Part shown: piece after piece, positions 30,501 through 43,400 of the stretch | Position numbering within the stretch: the first letter of the stretch is position 1 | How the letters are laid out: every line of letters begins with the position of its first letter | NCBI GenBank assembly: GCA_030998015.1 | Contig: JARWMV010000032.1 | Span: forward strand, 62,001-126,000 | From: Ceratorhiza oryzae-sativae | Lineage: Eukaryota; Basidiomycota; Agaricomycetes; Cantharellales; Ceratobasidiaceae | Length of the DNA: 64,000 nucleotides | Direction: 5' to 3' | Notes under the pieces: model-generated | What the model was told of the DNA's origin: nothing | The model's input: the letters and a program-made list of their open reading frames with translations, nothing else | The model's database searches: none | Translations under genes and position numbers: made by a program

Positions 30501-31072
30501 GAGTCCAACTGGAGCTCCTTGGGTTCATTCGCTTGCATGTGTAAGGGTTTTGTAATGCAATGCTTCAGGCATATTGGTGAGTTGAACATCATGTCCTTTC
30601 CATCCCAATCAATGTCCAGATTATGGAATTTGAGCCATGACATGCCCAGGACTAAATCATTTTTGCCAACATTCACAATGTAAGCACTGAGAATCTCTCG
30701 GTGCTCTTGAATGCACAACTCAAAGGTGCAATAATGGGTCACAGACCCAGAGTCTATCTCCCTTCCATCGATTACTTGTAATCTCTTTGGTGTTTTTAGG
30801 GCGGTGGTAGGGATACAATACTGCTTAACAAGATCTTCATGGATAAATACTGATGTGGCCCCTGAATCAATCATGGCCCATCTGTTGAATTTTTTCATAT
30901 TATATGCAGACTTGTGTTTGGGGGTTGTGTGCAGCAGGAATGCATGAAAGAAAAACTGAAGTTGTGATTGGTTTCCTAACGACATACATTCCATTCCCAT
31001 ATTTTTATTTTCATTCTGCACACTTTGTAACATAGCACCCAAGACTGCCCCCCTGGCACGGTTTGAGCTCAT
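27542..31072 (-). pseudogene. B2 pol relic (protease to chromodomain)
   Basis: Fragments in order on the minus strand: protease AMIDSGATSVFI (31072-30077 segment), RT with YMDDILVF (30010-29141 segment), RNase H with ETDASG, integrase HHCC and core (28783 downward) and chromodomain to about 27600. Interruptions include a stop near 30078 where B1 has CGA and a frame break near 28900. Non-functional. Confidence 0.85.
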
Positions 31073-32459
31073 TCTTTTACTGACTCATTGTTGGTTGTTT
31101 CTACATCCTCAACCACTGCCTCATACCCTGACATCTTGGCTGAGGGGCATTTGGCAGCAATATGACTGCGCCCTCCACAGTTGTAGCAGGTGTTTGTCCC
31201 CTTCCCTTTTCCTGCACTATCCAAGTCCATTGCATCTGGGTCTTTTGCTTTGGGGGTTGCTGGTGGATGATTGTCCTTCTTTATGTCCTTGAAGGATTCT
31301 TGTACATTGGAATTGCTACCATTGTAGCAAACAGTAGGGACAGTGAAGCCCTTGGTGTTGGGCCTGATGGCCACAATTTGGCCCTTGACTGCCCTGCTGT
31401 CCTTGATCTTGTATATCCACTCCCCACTCTTGAATTTCTCCTTTTGGGGGTTGCTTTGGGAGGTAGCTATGGGCCTGCTGGACAAGGCATTGCTGCTGCT
31501 GGACTTGTTACCCCCATGAGACGTCCTTTTGCTACTGAATGATATGAGGTGGTGGTCAATTTCCAAGGCTTGCTGAGTGAGCTGGGCAAAGGTTTTGGTG
31601 CAGGGGTCATAGTTTTGGGCCACCATGCTGTCTGTTACATCTGAAGTAGACCATCGTAAAACTGGTCCCGCATGGCCACATCATTGTAGTTGAGCCCTGT
31701 GGAATATAAATTGAATAGGGTGAGGTAATCTTGAACTGTCTTGTTTTGTTTCAGTTTCCACCACTTGTCGCAGTTATTCTTGGTGTGGTTCAAATCCCCA
31801 TAACGTGTAGTAAATTCTTGCCAAAAGAGGTTGGTGTCGTGAAGCCATGGGATTGCAGTTCCAGGGTTTAGGATTTCGAATTCTTCATATGAGTTAACCC
31901 ATTCAGCCACAGACCCTTTGAGGTAGGATGTAATAAAGGCAATCACTTGGTTGGCGGAGTGCCCACTCATGTTTGTATTGATGTATCATGCACATGTGAT
32001 CCTGAATGAGATGGTGTCTTCACGCTTTGTGCCATCAAATTTTTGGGGAGCCACCATCTTAACTTTTGCAGTTGATCTGCTAGAGGGAGTGGCAGCTGGG
32101 GGTTGTGGCTGAGTCATGCTTGAGGATGGTTGTGATTGGGCGATGCCTGTGCCTCCTGAGGAGGTATTGATTTGCACTTCAATGCATGTGATAGTGGTTT
32201 GTAAGATTGCTAACATGCCAACTAGGTTGTTAACATTGGTGGCTAGTCCAGCCACATCAGCATCTACCTTTGCTTGATTAGCTGTGAGCTTTGCTTCGAG
32301 TGTGTCTGTGTAGTTTTTGTTGTTATGTTCAACATCTCCAACATTGTTTTGGAGGTTGTTAGTTCGCTCTTGCAGCTCGTCCATAGACTGCAGCGTATAG
32401 ACTACTTTGTCTCCATCAGACATATTTGCCCAAGCAGGGGCAGGAGTTGGCACTGCCAT
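31069..32459 (-). pseudogene. B2 gag relic
   Basis: Three open segments (32459-31986, 31970-31635, 31626-31069) correspond to B1 Gag, from MAVPTPAPAWANMSDGDKV to the knuckle CYNCGGRSHIAAKC. Two stops break it. The last segment overlaps the pol start by the same ATGA as in B1. Confidence 0.85.
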
Positions 32460-32482
32460 TTCAGGAGGGACTCAGGTGGATT

Positions 32483-33450
32483 CTAAAGATGACAGAGACA
32501 ATAAGGAAGTACAGGAAATTGAGAGTTGTTTTGATAGTAGAGAACTTCTGTTCCCTGCACAAGTCTATAAATTTCAAAGTTTTCAATCCCCCCAAACCTC
32601 AACCACATATTGTCCAGGTCCCAACTCTTTGTGTCCTGGCAACAGTATGGGTGTTCCACCTTTTTTAATTTAATTGGGTCCTGAAGGAGGGCTTCCTTGG
32701 GGAGAATCAACTTGGGCTGCCAGAAGGGGTGCTTCTTCCTGAATTGGCAAGCCTGTGCCACTTAAAAAGGTAGGATGAGGGAGGTCTGACAGTGTTGAGA
32801 AGATGGGGAAGGTGTACTTGTGGGGTGGAGTTGTTTCTCAGACTATTGCTTCTAGTCTGAGGTGGTCTTGGAGGAGGGATAGATAGTCCTCCTGATGTTC
32901 GCACAAACGCTCAGTTAGGTATGCACAGTGGGCCTTGGCTTCGTGAAGTTTCTCATGAGTTTCTTCATACTTATTTCAGTAATAACAATACCTGTCTTGG
33001 AAGTTTTCGATGGTGTTTAACAGGTGACAAAGGAGTTGTTGGCCAAGGTTCTCCAGCTTATAGCTGGTTGTGGGGGATGGTGTAGTAGTATAAAAATTTG
33101 TCCTAAAAAGGACAGTAGGGGCAGCGCGCAGGGAAGGTGGCTCTGTTTGCTCGATGGCAGATTCTTCACTCAGGGGCACCTGGCTCAGTAACAAAGGCTT
33201 GTTGGGCTCATCCGACTTTCTGGGGGTGGACCTTGATGATTATTACGCAATTAAAATTGATGTGCCCAGCCTCTTTGAGGATGTCTTCAACTGAGTTGAG
33301 GGTGAAGCAGTGGATTGATAGGTGTCCGAACCACCCACACCAACAGCAATGCTGGTCTTCTGTAAAGGTTTGTGCCACTGAGGGCTGTGCATTCTGTCAG
33401 AGATGTACTCGAGCAGGAACAAGATAGAACAAGGAAGATAGACCCTTTCC
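32483..33450 (-). pseudogene. B2 pre-gag ORF region, degraded
   Basis: Fragments match the three pre-gag ORFs of B1: the zinc region (33427 downward), the coiled-coil region (about 33194-32720) and the CQDTKSWDLD region (32761-32483). Frames are broken. Confidence 0.7.
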
Positions 33451-33510
33451 TGAGTCTATTGGAATAGGAAGGTGACCTCCATTGCTCAACTACTTAAGGG
33501 CAATGAGCAA

Positions 33511-34408
33511 CATCAGCAAAAATGAAATTTCCTTCAAAGGCCCTCAAAGATGTTTAAAGACCTTAAAGACACTAAAGACACCAAATACATATACCCCCTT
33601 TTAAAGCTCTTTCAAAACATGGCCTCTCTTGAGATGTCTTTGAGTGTCTTTGAACGTCTTGAGGTGTCTTTAAGTGTCTTTGAGTGTCTTGAAAACCAAC
33701 TGGGATCCCTCAAGTCAGTATACTTAATCTTGGAATGCTTTGCAATACCTTGCAAGCAAACAATAACAGCTTGAAACCAATTTCAAACAACCCTGGGCTT
33801 GACTTATGTAATCATGCTGACTTGCTGACACAACAAGTCTCAGCTCTTAGTTGTGATGAAGCACATGCATGAGAAGGGCACACTACTCATCACTCAGGGG
33901 TATTTTATAGCATATAGTGGCTTTGGTAACAAGGGGACACAAAATGGATGGTTGGATGAGGAGATTGATCATTCTGATGACAGATTTGGGGTATACTTAC
34001 CTTATTTAGCAAATTTGAAATTTCCCCAAAAAGGAAAGTTGTAGCCACAAAAATTACAAAAATCATTAATTTTTTTGATTTCCATATATGGTAAATTTGA
34101 AATTGGCCAAAAGAGGAGTAATCACAACCTGTTATAGATAGTCAGGATATTGTGGTCCATTCACCTGAAGACACTTGAGCTCTGTAAAGACACTCAAAGA
34201 CACTCAAAGACACCTAAAGACATTCAAAGACACTCAAAGACACTTCAAGACATTTGACCAAATTTCAAGACATCCAAAACATGGGCATGTATTGCAGTAT
34301 CTTTAAAGCTATTTCAACAACTTGCAGAGTCTTTGCTTGTCTTTCAAGCTCTGTTATTACATATTGTTTTCCCAAAGCTCTTGCATGGAAAAACCATTTT
34401 TGCTGATG
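33511..34408. mobile_element. 898-bp insertion with terminal inverted repeats and inverted minisatellites
   Basis: Absent from the same place in B1, B3 and B5 (leader between CAATGAGC and CCCCACCTC). The ends are CATCAGCAAAAATG inverted, flanked by AA on each side. Inside, AAAGACACTC-type 10-bp repeats occur near 33540-33700 and, inverted, near 34160-34270, so the two halves can pair. No ORF encodes a transposase. Probably a non-autonomous DNA element. Confidence 0.7.
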
Positions 34409-34645
34409 AACCCCACCTCTTGTCAACAAAAGAGATTAGAGAACTGAAGCTTGTTATGATGTGTGAAGAACCTGACTATGTGAGGTTTCACAGAGGCATG
34501 TATAGGGCAACAATGTCTTGTGGCTGTGGATAGGTGGAGTGTGATTGGGGAAGGCAACAGGGGGTTATCTCAAGACAATGCCAACAGTGTTCCAGATGTA
34601 TCCCAGACAACACTGAGACTTACAATTGTCAAGAACTTGACCTGA

Positions 34646-35021
34646 TGTCAATGACAACAAGTCAGGCGACAAGGAAAATAGTAAGAAAAGAAAAGAACTT
34701 GTATTCAACAAGAGGTCAAGTTCTTGAGGAGTCCTCTGCAAACTTGACCTGGTTTATATACATAGTACAAGCCACATCATAACAAACAAGTCTGTACAGT
34801 GAGTCATGACTGATAAGAGATAGAAGCAGTCGAAGTGACTGTGGAACTGCGGAATTTCACATCAGAGTTGAAATACATCTTGGTTATTGGTCCAGAACAT
34901 CCCCTGAATCACATGACACAGATATACCATAAAAGGCAAGTATGTTTTGAAGATGATATCATAAAATGTAGTAAATCAAGAATATATTATAGAGTGGATA
35001 TATGCATGTCAGTTTGTGACA
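34646..35021 (-). repeat. 5' LTR of B2
   Basis: 376 bp, matching 27179-27554. The adjacent self-priming PBS complement is at 34629-34644. Confidence 0.9.
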
Positions 35022-35026
35022 GTATA

Positions 35027-35159
35027 TAACTAATATGGTACTTTATTCCTCAGTACTAGTTATATAAGAAATCACACACAGACAAGAGAAAAATAGAAAG
35101 AGAAAAGAAACCAATAACCAGTCTGGGTTGAGTACAGGAGGTGGTCTGGAAGGGCCTCA
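35027..35159 (+). repeat. Family D LTR, 3' part
   Basis: Continues the D LTR split by B2 and ends GGGCCTCA, matching the terminus of the inverted D LTR at 57299. Confidence 0.7.
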
Positions 35160-35880
35160 GAGGAGGTCCTTTTTTACCCTGAGGAGGGCATTCCAGAGCC
35201 AAATAAATGCATGCATGCCAGTGCAATCATCAAAAGAGGGTACTGCTATACTTGGGGTACACCCTAGCCCAGTATAGGATAAGAGAGTAAAGACAGGGTG
35301 TGGATTGAAGGCATTGATGCATCTGAGACCTGCTATTGGCTTGTAGATCATATTATCATAATATATACATGTAATGAACAGAGGCTACATCTCAGTGAGT
35401 CATAAAGTGAGTCAGAGAAGCTTCTGGATCAATTTGGAAGGCTCTCCTGACTCACTGGAGTCATTAGATCTTGATTGATGGTCTGGTAAGATTCTAATGA
35501 TCTTCAGGCCATTCCGGCACAAGGATCCGGTGCATCGCGACGATCTTTGGGCAGCAGATACCGCCGAAGATTAGCTATCGATAGAGCATAAGATCGCTTT
35601 GATAGCGTAAGCGGTTGCCGAGATATGAGCAGTGCGATGTTGTAATCAATATCTCCTGATAAGAGGAAATATTGCAACCTCTATATCTCTCTGAGTTCTT
35701 AAGATAAAATCACGATAAAATATGCGTTGGAAAGAGGAGATTTTGTACTATGTAATGGAACACAAATAGTACAAATTGAGACGCATACAAATTCATTTAA
35801 TTTTAAGAAAATTACAGAGGCATCACTTGAGGTTGGCAAAGCAGACTAAAATAATAGAAAAATGTTAGTGATCCATAACA
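35160..35880. other. Unassigned sequence, partly CpG-retaining
   Basis: No ORF or repeat recognised. The part at about 35510-35660 has many CpG sites (for example GCATCGCGACGATC) in an otherwise CpG-poor neighbourhood, so it may be a remnant of single-copy host DNA. Confidence 0.35.
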
Positions 35881-36437
35881 CTATGGCATGATAATGTTTG
35901 GAGAAATTTTTGACTGTCCCATTTGATTTGACAATTTGTACCTGCATGCTCATGCTGGGTAAAAACAGGCTAGCCTGCTCATTTCCTGGTCAATTTATCT
36001 AAAAAGAAATATGCCAGGCATCTTTGAAACACCATAAGAGTATGTTTTCAGAGTTTCAGCAGGTTGGGATGCACTATTAGAAAGTTATAGGCTGTTGAAG
36101 ATGCTAGGTTTGCATGCTCTCCTACTCCTTGTTTCACACTGATTTAGGCAGTTCATCTAATACAAATGACATTAAGACATTCAATGATCATTTATAAGCT
36201 CTAAATGCATGAATGAAACCAGCTAAGAGGCACATACAGGAGTGGAAGTAGCTGGGATACATTTCCATGCATACACCCAATGGAATAAACCTGTCATGCT
36301 GAGGGCAGGAGTTCAGCTGGAAGTCTAAAAGCTACATGGATTATAGAACCCCTGGGAGGGAATCTTTGATCTAAGTTTCAAGGGGACAGGGTAAAGACAA
36401 GGAAAGTTACAGACCATGCAGTGCAAATTGTCTCCAG

Positions 36438-36994
36438 TGTTATGACCTGTCAAACAGACATAACAAAACAACCAAATATTTTTACAGATTTATGGCATTT
36501 TTTCCTAAGCGGAACAAGCCATAAACAAGGTCACGTGACCTCGGCGCTTAGCAGGCGCTTATGGTGGTTACCCTGAACTCGCTCCAGCATTTCTCTCCCT
36601 TGTTACTTGGAGTGAGGAGCGAGTTGTCACGTGATCTCGGCGCTTACGGCAGGATCACGTGACCTCAGCACCTACCCCTCAGACCTCGCGCAGCTCTATA
36701 AGATTCGGAGCTGCACAAACTTAAGACAAACAATTACCTAACCCATAGTACTGTACATAACCTACACCTACTGTGGAGTGTGTTTAGATAATACATCTGC
36801 AGCCACTGCAGCCACAGGCATATATAAGAGGGATAAAGCAAGACAGGACGCCTCAGCTTGCTTTATCTCATCAACCACCATAGACCATAGCAAACACTGT
36901 AACTAGAACACTCAATACATACTGCATAGCACCAAACCATCAATGCAGCCACTACTTAAGTGCTTCACAAGGGAGCCTCCAGAGGGTCACAACA
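36438..36994 (+). mobile_element. Solo LTR of family A
   Basis: 557 bp, TGTTATGACC to GGTCACAACA, with duplication TCCAG (36433-36437, 36995-36999). It keeps the CACGTG and hairpin motifs in fewer units. Confidence 0.92.
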
Positions 36995-37544
36995 TCCAGT
37001 CTCATAGTAAATCTGATCAAAAAGTCCAATTTTTGTACTGCATGGTCTGTAACTTTCCTTGTCTTTACCCTGTCCCCTTGAAACTTAGATCAAAGATTCC
37101 CTCCCAGGGGTTCTATAATCCATGTAGCTTTTAGACTTCCAGCTGAACTCCTGCCCTCAGCATGACAGGTTTATTCCATTGGGTGTATGCATGGAAATGT
37201 ATCCCAGCTACTTCCACTCCTGTATGTGCCTCTTAGCTGGTTTCATTCATGCATTTAGAGCTTATAAATGATCATTGAATGTCTTAATGTCATTTGTATT
37301 AGATGAACTGCCTAAATCAGTGTGAAACAAGGAGTGGGAGAGCATGCAAACCTAGCATCTTCAACAGCCTATAACTTTCTAATAGTGCATCCCAACCTGC
37401 TGAAACTCTGAAAACATACTCTTATGGTGTTTCAAAGATGCCTGGCATATTTCCTTTTAGATAAATTGACCAGGAAATGAGCAGGCTAGCCTGTTTTTAC
37501 CCAGCATGAGCATGCAGGTACAAATTGTCAAATCAAATGGGACA

Positions 37545-38194
37545 TGTTGAGACCCCTCTGTCTCTTCTGTTGTCTTGTTGATCCCTTAAGTAGTGGCTAT
37601 GTTCTTATGTGTTTTCCTATAGTATATATTGATGTATCTAGTGTTATGTATGAGTGGCCCCTGTGGTTGATGAGATAAAGCAAGCTGGGGCCATTAGCCT
37701 TGCTTTGGTTTTCTTATATATCCTTGTGTGAGGCAAGTCAGACAGTTCTGCAGTCAACAATGTTTACCAGTCATGTGACATGAAGAGCAACTGGGTGATT
37801 GTTGATTGGGGGTCACATGGTAGCACAAGGAGTTATGTAAGTTGCTCTTAGGGTTGTTGCAGCTCCAAATCTTATAGAGCCACACAGGGTCTGTGGGTCA
37901 CATGGTTTAAGCACTGAAGTCATGTGATAACTTGCTCCTCACTCCAAGTTACAATGGAGAGAATTGCAGGAGCAAGTTGGATAACCATGGTAAGCACCCA
38001 TGTAAGACCAAAGTCACATGACAACTTGCTCCTTGCTCCAAGTTACAAAGGAGAGAATTGCAGGAGTGAGTTGGGTAACCATGGTAAGTGCCAGAGTCAC
38101 ATGACCTGTTTCTAGCTTGTTTGACCATGGGGAAAGTGCTATACTACAGGCTAGACTCCTTGTTACATTATGACCATTAGTGTGGGTCATAACA
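37545..38194 (-). mobile_element. Solo LTR, divergent family A subtype
   Basis: 650 bp, inverted, with duplication GGACA (37540-37544, 38195-38199). Closest to the A-type LTR at 56575-57186. Confidence 0.88.
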
Positions 38195-38391
38195 GGACAG
38201 CCAAAAATTTCTCCAAACATTATCTTGCCATAGAGTCAAGCTGTTGTCCTAAAAATTTGCCAGGGAAGTCATATGGCATATAGCTATATATTCTACTAAT
38301 ACATGTGTCTGATATTGCCTATCCTTCATCTTTTACAGATGATTCTCTGTCAGATGGTCACATGTCCCATTTGATTTGTAGTCCACTGTAT

Positions 38392-40050
38392 TAGCTGTTC
38401 AAGGTCATGATCTGGTGTGATTGCTTGTACCCATAGTGATTTTAATTCCAAAAACTGGTCTTGTACAAGCAGAGCTTGGCTCTCACCCCCCTCTTTAGGG
38501 ATGTGTCTTGAGAGCCTCAAGAGTATATCTGCTCTGCTGTTTTTGGCTCCTTCAATGTACAGGATTTTGAATTCAAACCTGGACAGGAATTCATGCCATC
38601 TTGTGACATGGCCATTAAGTGGCCTGTTTGTTTTCCAGTATTCCAGGTTTTTGTGGTCACAGACAATGTTCACTGGGTATTCAGCCCCCTCCAGCAGGTG
38701 TTGCCAGTGTTTGAGGGCTTTTATGATTGCCAACATTTCCTTGTTGTATAGATTGCAGTTCCTTTCTGCTGGGACCATGGCCTTGGAGTAATAGCTAATT
38801 GGGTGAAGCATGCTGTCTTCTCCATATTTGTTATGACCCATCAAACAGACATAACAGAGTAACCGAATATTTTTACAGATTTATGGCATTTTTCCTAAGC
38901 AGAACAAGCCATAAACAAGGTCACATGACCTCAGTGCTTAACTGGTGCTTACAGTGGTTACCCTGAACTTGCTCCAGCATTTCTCTCCATTGTTACTTGG
39001 AGTGAGGAGTGAGTTGTCACATGATCTTGGCGCTTACAGCAGGATCACATGATCTCAGTGCTTATGGTGGTTACCCTGAACTTGCTCCAGCATTTCTCTC
39101 CATTGTTACTTGGAGTGAGGAGCGAGTTGTCATGTGATCTTGGCACTTACAGCAGGATCATGTGATCTCAGCGCTTACCCCTTGGACCTTGTGCAGCTCT
39201 ATAAGATTCAGAGCCACACAAACTTAAGATAAACAATTACCCAAACCATAGTACTGTATATAACCTGCACCTACTGCAGATTGTGCTTAGATAATACATC
39301 CACAGCCACTGCAGCCACAGGCGTATATAAGAAGGATAAAGCAAGACTGGATGCCTCAGCTTGCTTTATCTTGTCAACCACCATAGACCATAGCAAACAC
39401 TGTAAGTAGAACACTCAATACATACTGCGTAGCGCCAAATCATCAACGCAGCCACTACTTAAGTGCTTCACAAGGAAGCATCCAGAGGGTCACAACAATA
39501 TTGTAAAGGTACAGTGCCTGTGGCATAGCCAGAGGTGTCTGTTTCCAAGATGAATGGTTTGCTGGGCTCAGGCTGAATTAAGAGGGGAGCCTCCTTCAGT
39601 TTCTGCTTCAACAGGTTCCATGCATTGTCTCTCTCTTCAGTCCACTCCCATTTGACATCCTTTTTCACCAGTTCATACAGACATTTTGTGATTTTTGAAA
39701 AGTCTTTAATGAAGTGCCTTAACCAATTTGCAAAACCTAACCCTTCCAGGACTTCAGTTGGGTTTTTAGGTGTCAGCCAATTGACAGCCTTTTCCACCTT
39801 AGCTAGATCAACCTTTATTCCTTGGGGTGTGACAACTATTCCCAGGTAATCCAGTTATGTTACATCAAATATACATTTCTTGAGGGTGCAATATAATCCT
39901 GCTTTTTGCAATTGACACAAGACTTCTCTGACATGTTTGTTGTGTTCCTCCTGGTTCTTGGAAAAGGCCAGTATGTCATCCATGTAGATCACAACATATA
40001 TGCCCTTGATGTCCTGAAACTCCTCCCTGATCATTGCCATGAAGGTACCT
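38392..40050 (-). pseudogene. B3 pol fragment: end of RT and RNase H
   Basis: The minus-strand frame at 40040-39855 holds YMDDILAF. 39797-39503 holds the RT thumb and the start of RNase H (ETDTSGYATG). After the solo A LTR, 38828-38392 continues RNase H and the connection to integrase (YIEGAKNSRADILLRLSRH), then stops abruptly. Confidence 0.85.
38829..39497 (+). mobile_element. Solo LTR of family A in B3 RNase H
   Basis: 669 bp, with duplication ATATT (38824-38828, 39498-39502). Contains two units related to the 100-bp repeat, with CACGTG changed to CACATG or CATGTG. Confidence 0.92.
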
Positions 40051-40427
40051 TGTCGACGACGACAAGTCAGGCAACGAGGAAAATAGTAAGAAAAGTAGAA
40101 GAACTTGTATTCGACGAGAGGTCAAGTTCTTGAGGAGTCCTCTGCGAACTTGACCTGGTTTATATACATAGTACGAGCCACATCATAACAAACAAGTCTG
40201 TACAGTGAGTCACGACAGATAAGAGATAGAAGCAGTAGAAGCGACTGCGGAACTGCGGAATTTCATATTGGAGTTGAAATACATCTCGGTTACCAGTCCA
40301 GAACATTCCCTGAGTCACATGACACAGATATACCATAAAAGGCAAGTATGTTTTGAAGAGGATCTCATAAAATGTAGTAAATCGAGAAAATATTATAGAG
40401 TGGATATATGCGTGTCAGTTCGTGACA
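40051..40427 (-). repeat. 3' LTR of B1
   Basis: 377 bp, TGTCGACGAC to TTCGTGACA on +. The polypurine tract is the complement of CTTCCCCCCTTC at 40428-40439. Confidence 0.95.
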
Positions 40428-43400
40428 CTTCCCCCCTTCAAGGCACGGGGGTCCTGAGGTGCCTTTGGGTGCGACTTGACATAGTCGGCGATGAGTTCTG
40501 GCGTGTTCACCAGGTCATCATAGGTTAACCATTGTCGCTCATCGTAGCCAAGCCACTTGACATAGTATTCAAAGATGTTAGATCTTTTGTTGTATCGTGA
40601 CTTTATGATCTGTTCCACTTCGAATTCTTCTTCCCCTTCAGGAGTTACCACAGGTGGTGGTGGGGGAATCTGACGGCCATAGGGGTCGTCTTTGTATTTG
40701 GTCAGGAGTGAGACGTGAAACACTGGATGTATTTTCATGGTTACTGGCAAGTCCAGTTTGAAGGCGTGAGTGCTGTGTTGTGCTACCACCTTGAATGGTC
40801 CAACTCTCTTGTGGGCCAATTTCCTGGAGGCCTGTTGTGTGTGTATGTTCTTGGTGTCAAGCCAGACTTTGTCTCCCACCTTGATGACTTCTGGGGTCCA
40901 ATGTTTACGATCGTAGTATTCTTTGGTCCTCTGGTTTGCTAGTTCCAGAGCAGCCTTGAGTTCGTCATGGCCCTTTTGAAGCCATTCTGCATGATTATCT
41001 GCTACAGGGAACTCCTGTTCCTCCTTGTCTCCAACTGCCAGCCTTGGGTGGAAACCGTAGTTTGCAAAGAACGGTGTTTTGCCAGTTGAGGCATTGACGC
41101 CATTGTTGTAGGCAAATTCGGCCAGAGGTAGAGTGAGACCAGTTGTCCTGCCGGTCCGATACATAGTGTCTCAGGTACCCTTCTACTACTTGGTTGGCCC
41201 TTTCTGACTGGCCGTCTGTTTGTGGGTGATATGCTGTAGAGTAGGAGGGTTTTATGTCTAGCCGTTTATACAGGTGCCTTAGGAATTTGGATGCGAAGTT
41301 GGGGCCATGGTCTGAAATGGTTTTCCGTGGCAGCCCATGAAGTTTCCATACGTAGGTCAGGAACAAGTTTGCGCAGTCCATGGCACTGGCCTCTGACTGA
41401 CATGGGATAAAGTGGACCATTTTTGTTAGTCTGTCGACTACTGTGAATATGGCGTCGAACCCTTCTGACAGGGGTAGTCCTGTGATCAGATCGTAGGTGA
41501 TTTCTTCCCAAGGTTTTTCCGGTGCTGGTATTGGGTTTAAGAGCCCTGGGGGAACCTGGTTGCTGTGCTTGTTCCTTATACAAGATTCACAATGTGTGAC
41601 ATATTCGTTGACTGATTTTCTCATTGATGACCATGTATATTTGCGGTTTAACAATTCGTATGTTCTGAACTGTCCTGGGTGTCCTGCAGCTGGGTTGTCA
41701 TGACAGCTTTCCATGATCAGCTTGTGAAGTTCTTTGTTGTTTGGGACATAGATTCTGCCCTTGTATCGTAAAAGTCCTTCGTCCCATTCCCAGTTTTTGA
41801 CTTTCTCATTGTCGTCTAGGGCTTTTAGCACTTTTGACAAGTGCTCATCCCCTGGGATAGCATCCCTAATGAGTTGTTCCAGGTCGTGGTCCGGTGTGAT
41901 TGCTTGTAGCTGCAGAGATTTTAATTCCAAAAATTGATTTTGTGCCAGCAGAGCTTGGCTCTCACCCCCCTCTTTAGGGATGTGCCTTGACAGCCTAGAG
42001 AGTATGTCTGCCCGGCCATTCTTTGCCCCCTCGATGTATAGAATCTTGAATTCAAACCTGGACAGGAACTCATGCCATCGTGTGACTCGGCCATTCAGTG
42101 GCCGGTTTGTCTTCCAATATTCCAGATTCTTGTGGTCACAAACAATGTTTACCAGGTGTTTAGCCCCTTCTAGTAGGTGACGCCAGTGTTTGAGGGCTTT
42201 TATAATTGCCAGCATTTCTTTGTTGTAGATATCATAGTTTCTTTCTGCTGGGACCATTGCTTTGGAATAGTAGGAGATTGGGTGAAGCATTCCGTCTTCT
42301 CCATATTGCAATAAAACAGCACCTGTGGCATAGCCTGAGGCGTCTGTTTCTAAGATAAATGGTTTGCTGGGTTCTGGCTGAATTAGGAGGGGTGCTTCTT
42401 TCAATTTCTGCTTTAGCAAATTCCACGCCCGATCCCTTTCTTCTGTCCATTCCCACTTTGTGTCCTTCTTGACAAGTTCGTAAAGACATTTTGTGATTTT
42501 TGAGAAGTCTTTTATGAAGTGCCTTAACCAGTTTGCAAACCCCAACCCTTCCAGGACTTCGGTTGGGTTTGTAGGGGTTGGCCATTCAACAGCCTTTTCG
42601 ACCTTGGCCGGGTCTACCTTAATTCCCTGGGGAGTCACGACTATTCCCAGGTAATCGACTTCAGTGACATCGAAGACGCATTTTTCCAGAGCGCAATATA
42701 GGCCAGCTTTTTGAAGGCGACGTAAGACTTCCTTGACATGTTCATTGTGTTCCTCCTGGTTTTTGGAGAATACTAATATGTCATCCATATAGATTACCAC
42801 ATAAATGCCCTCGATGTCTTGGAATTCTTCCCTGATCATGGCCATGAAGGTCCCTGGTGCGTTCTTTTGACCAAATTGCATGACTAAAGGCTCGTACAGC
42901 CCATATTTGGTCTTAAAAGCTGCTTTCCATTCGTCCCCTTCCCGAATTCGTATGAGGTTGAAGCCCCACTTTAGATCAAACTTGGTGAATATCTTTGCCC
43001 CACGCAAAGTCTCCACAATGTCATTGATGCGTGGGAGTGGGTACACGTTAGAGACTGTCATTTCGTTTAGTCGCCGGTAGTCGATGCACATGCGCAACTT
43101 CCCATTCTTCTTTTTGACAAATATGACTGGGGATGCCATTGGCGACCTTGAGGGTCTGATATGCCCTGCTTTCAGTTGGCGGTCCAGGGTTTTCCACAAC
43201 TCTGCATCTTCCTTGACACCCACACTATATATGGGACCGTGCCTTGGCTTGGCATCCGGTTTTAAATCTATTTCCATATCCCACTTCCTATGGGGTGGTA
43301 ATGGTTGAACGTCGTCTTCTTCAGCGAATATTTTCTGGAATTCTTTATATTTTGTTGGGAGGGAGTCTAGGGAGTCCAACTGAAGCTCCTTAGGTTCATT

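Larger units (their letters stand above)
27179..35021 (-). mobile_element. Family B element B2, full-length but degenerate
   Basis: A 7843-bp minus-strand element with 376-bp LTRs and target duplication GTATA (27174-27178, 35022-35026), inserted into a D LTR. Compared with B1 it has an 898-bp insertion in its leader, several frameshifts and stops, and widespread CpG loss. Confidence 0.92.
35881..38233. repeat. Large hairpin (about 545-bp arms) split by two solo LTRs
   Basis: The left arm 35881 to about 36425 is the near-exact reverse complement of about 37035-37544 joined to 38200-38233. The original loop was about 40 bp. One solo A LTR sits in the loop and another in the right arm; each has its own 5-bp duplication, and removing them restores the palindrome. 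No transposase ORF. It could be a foldback element or an old inverted duplication. Confidence 0.85.

Noticed and set aside
30213..30683. 156-aa + strand ORF over B2 pol
   Set aside because: Antisense of the protease/RT region; the same shadow appears in B1 and B5.
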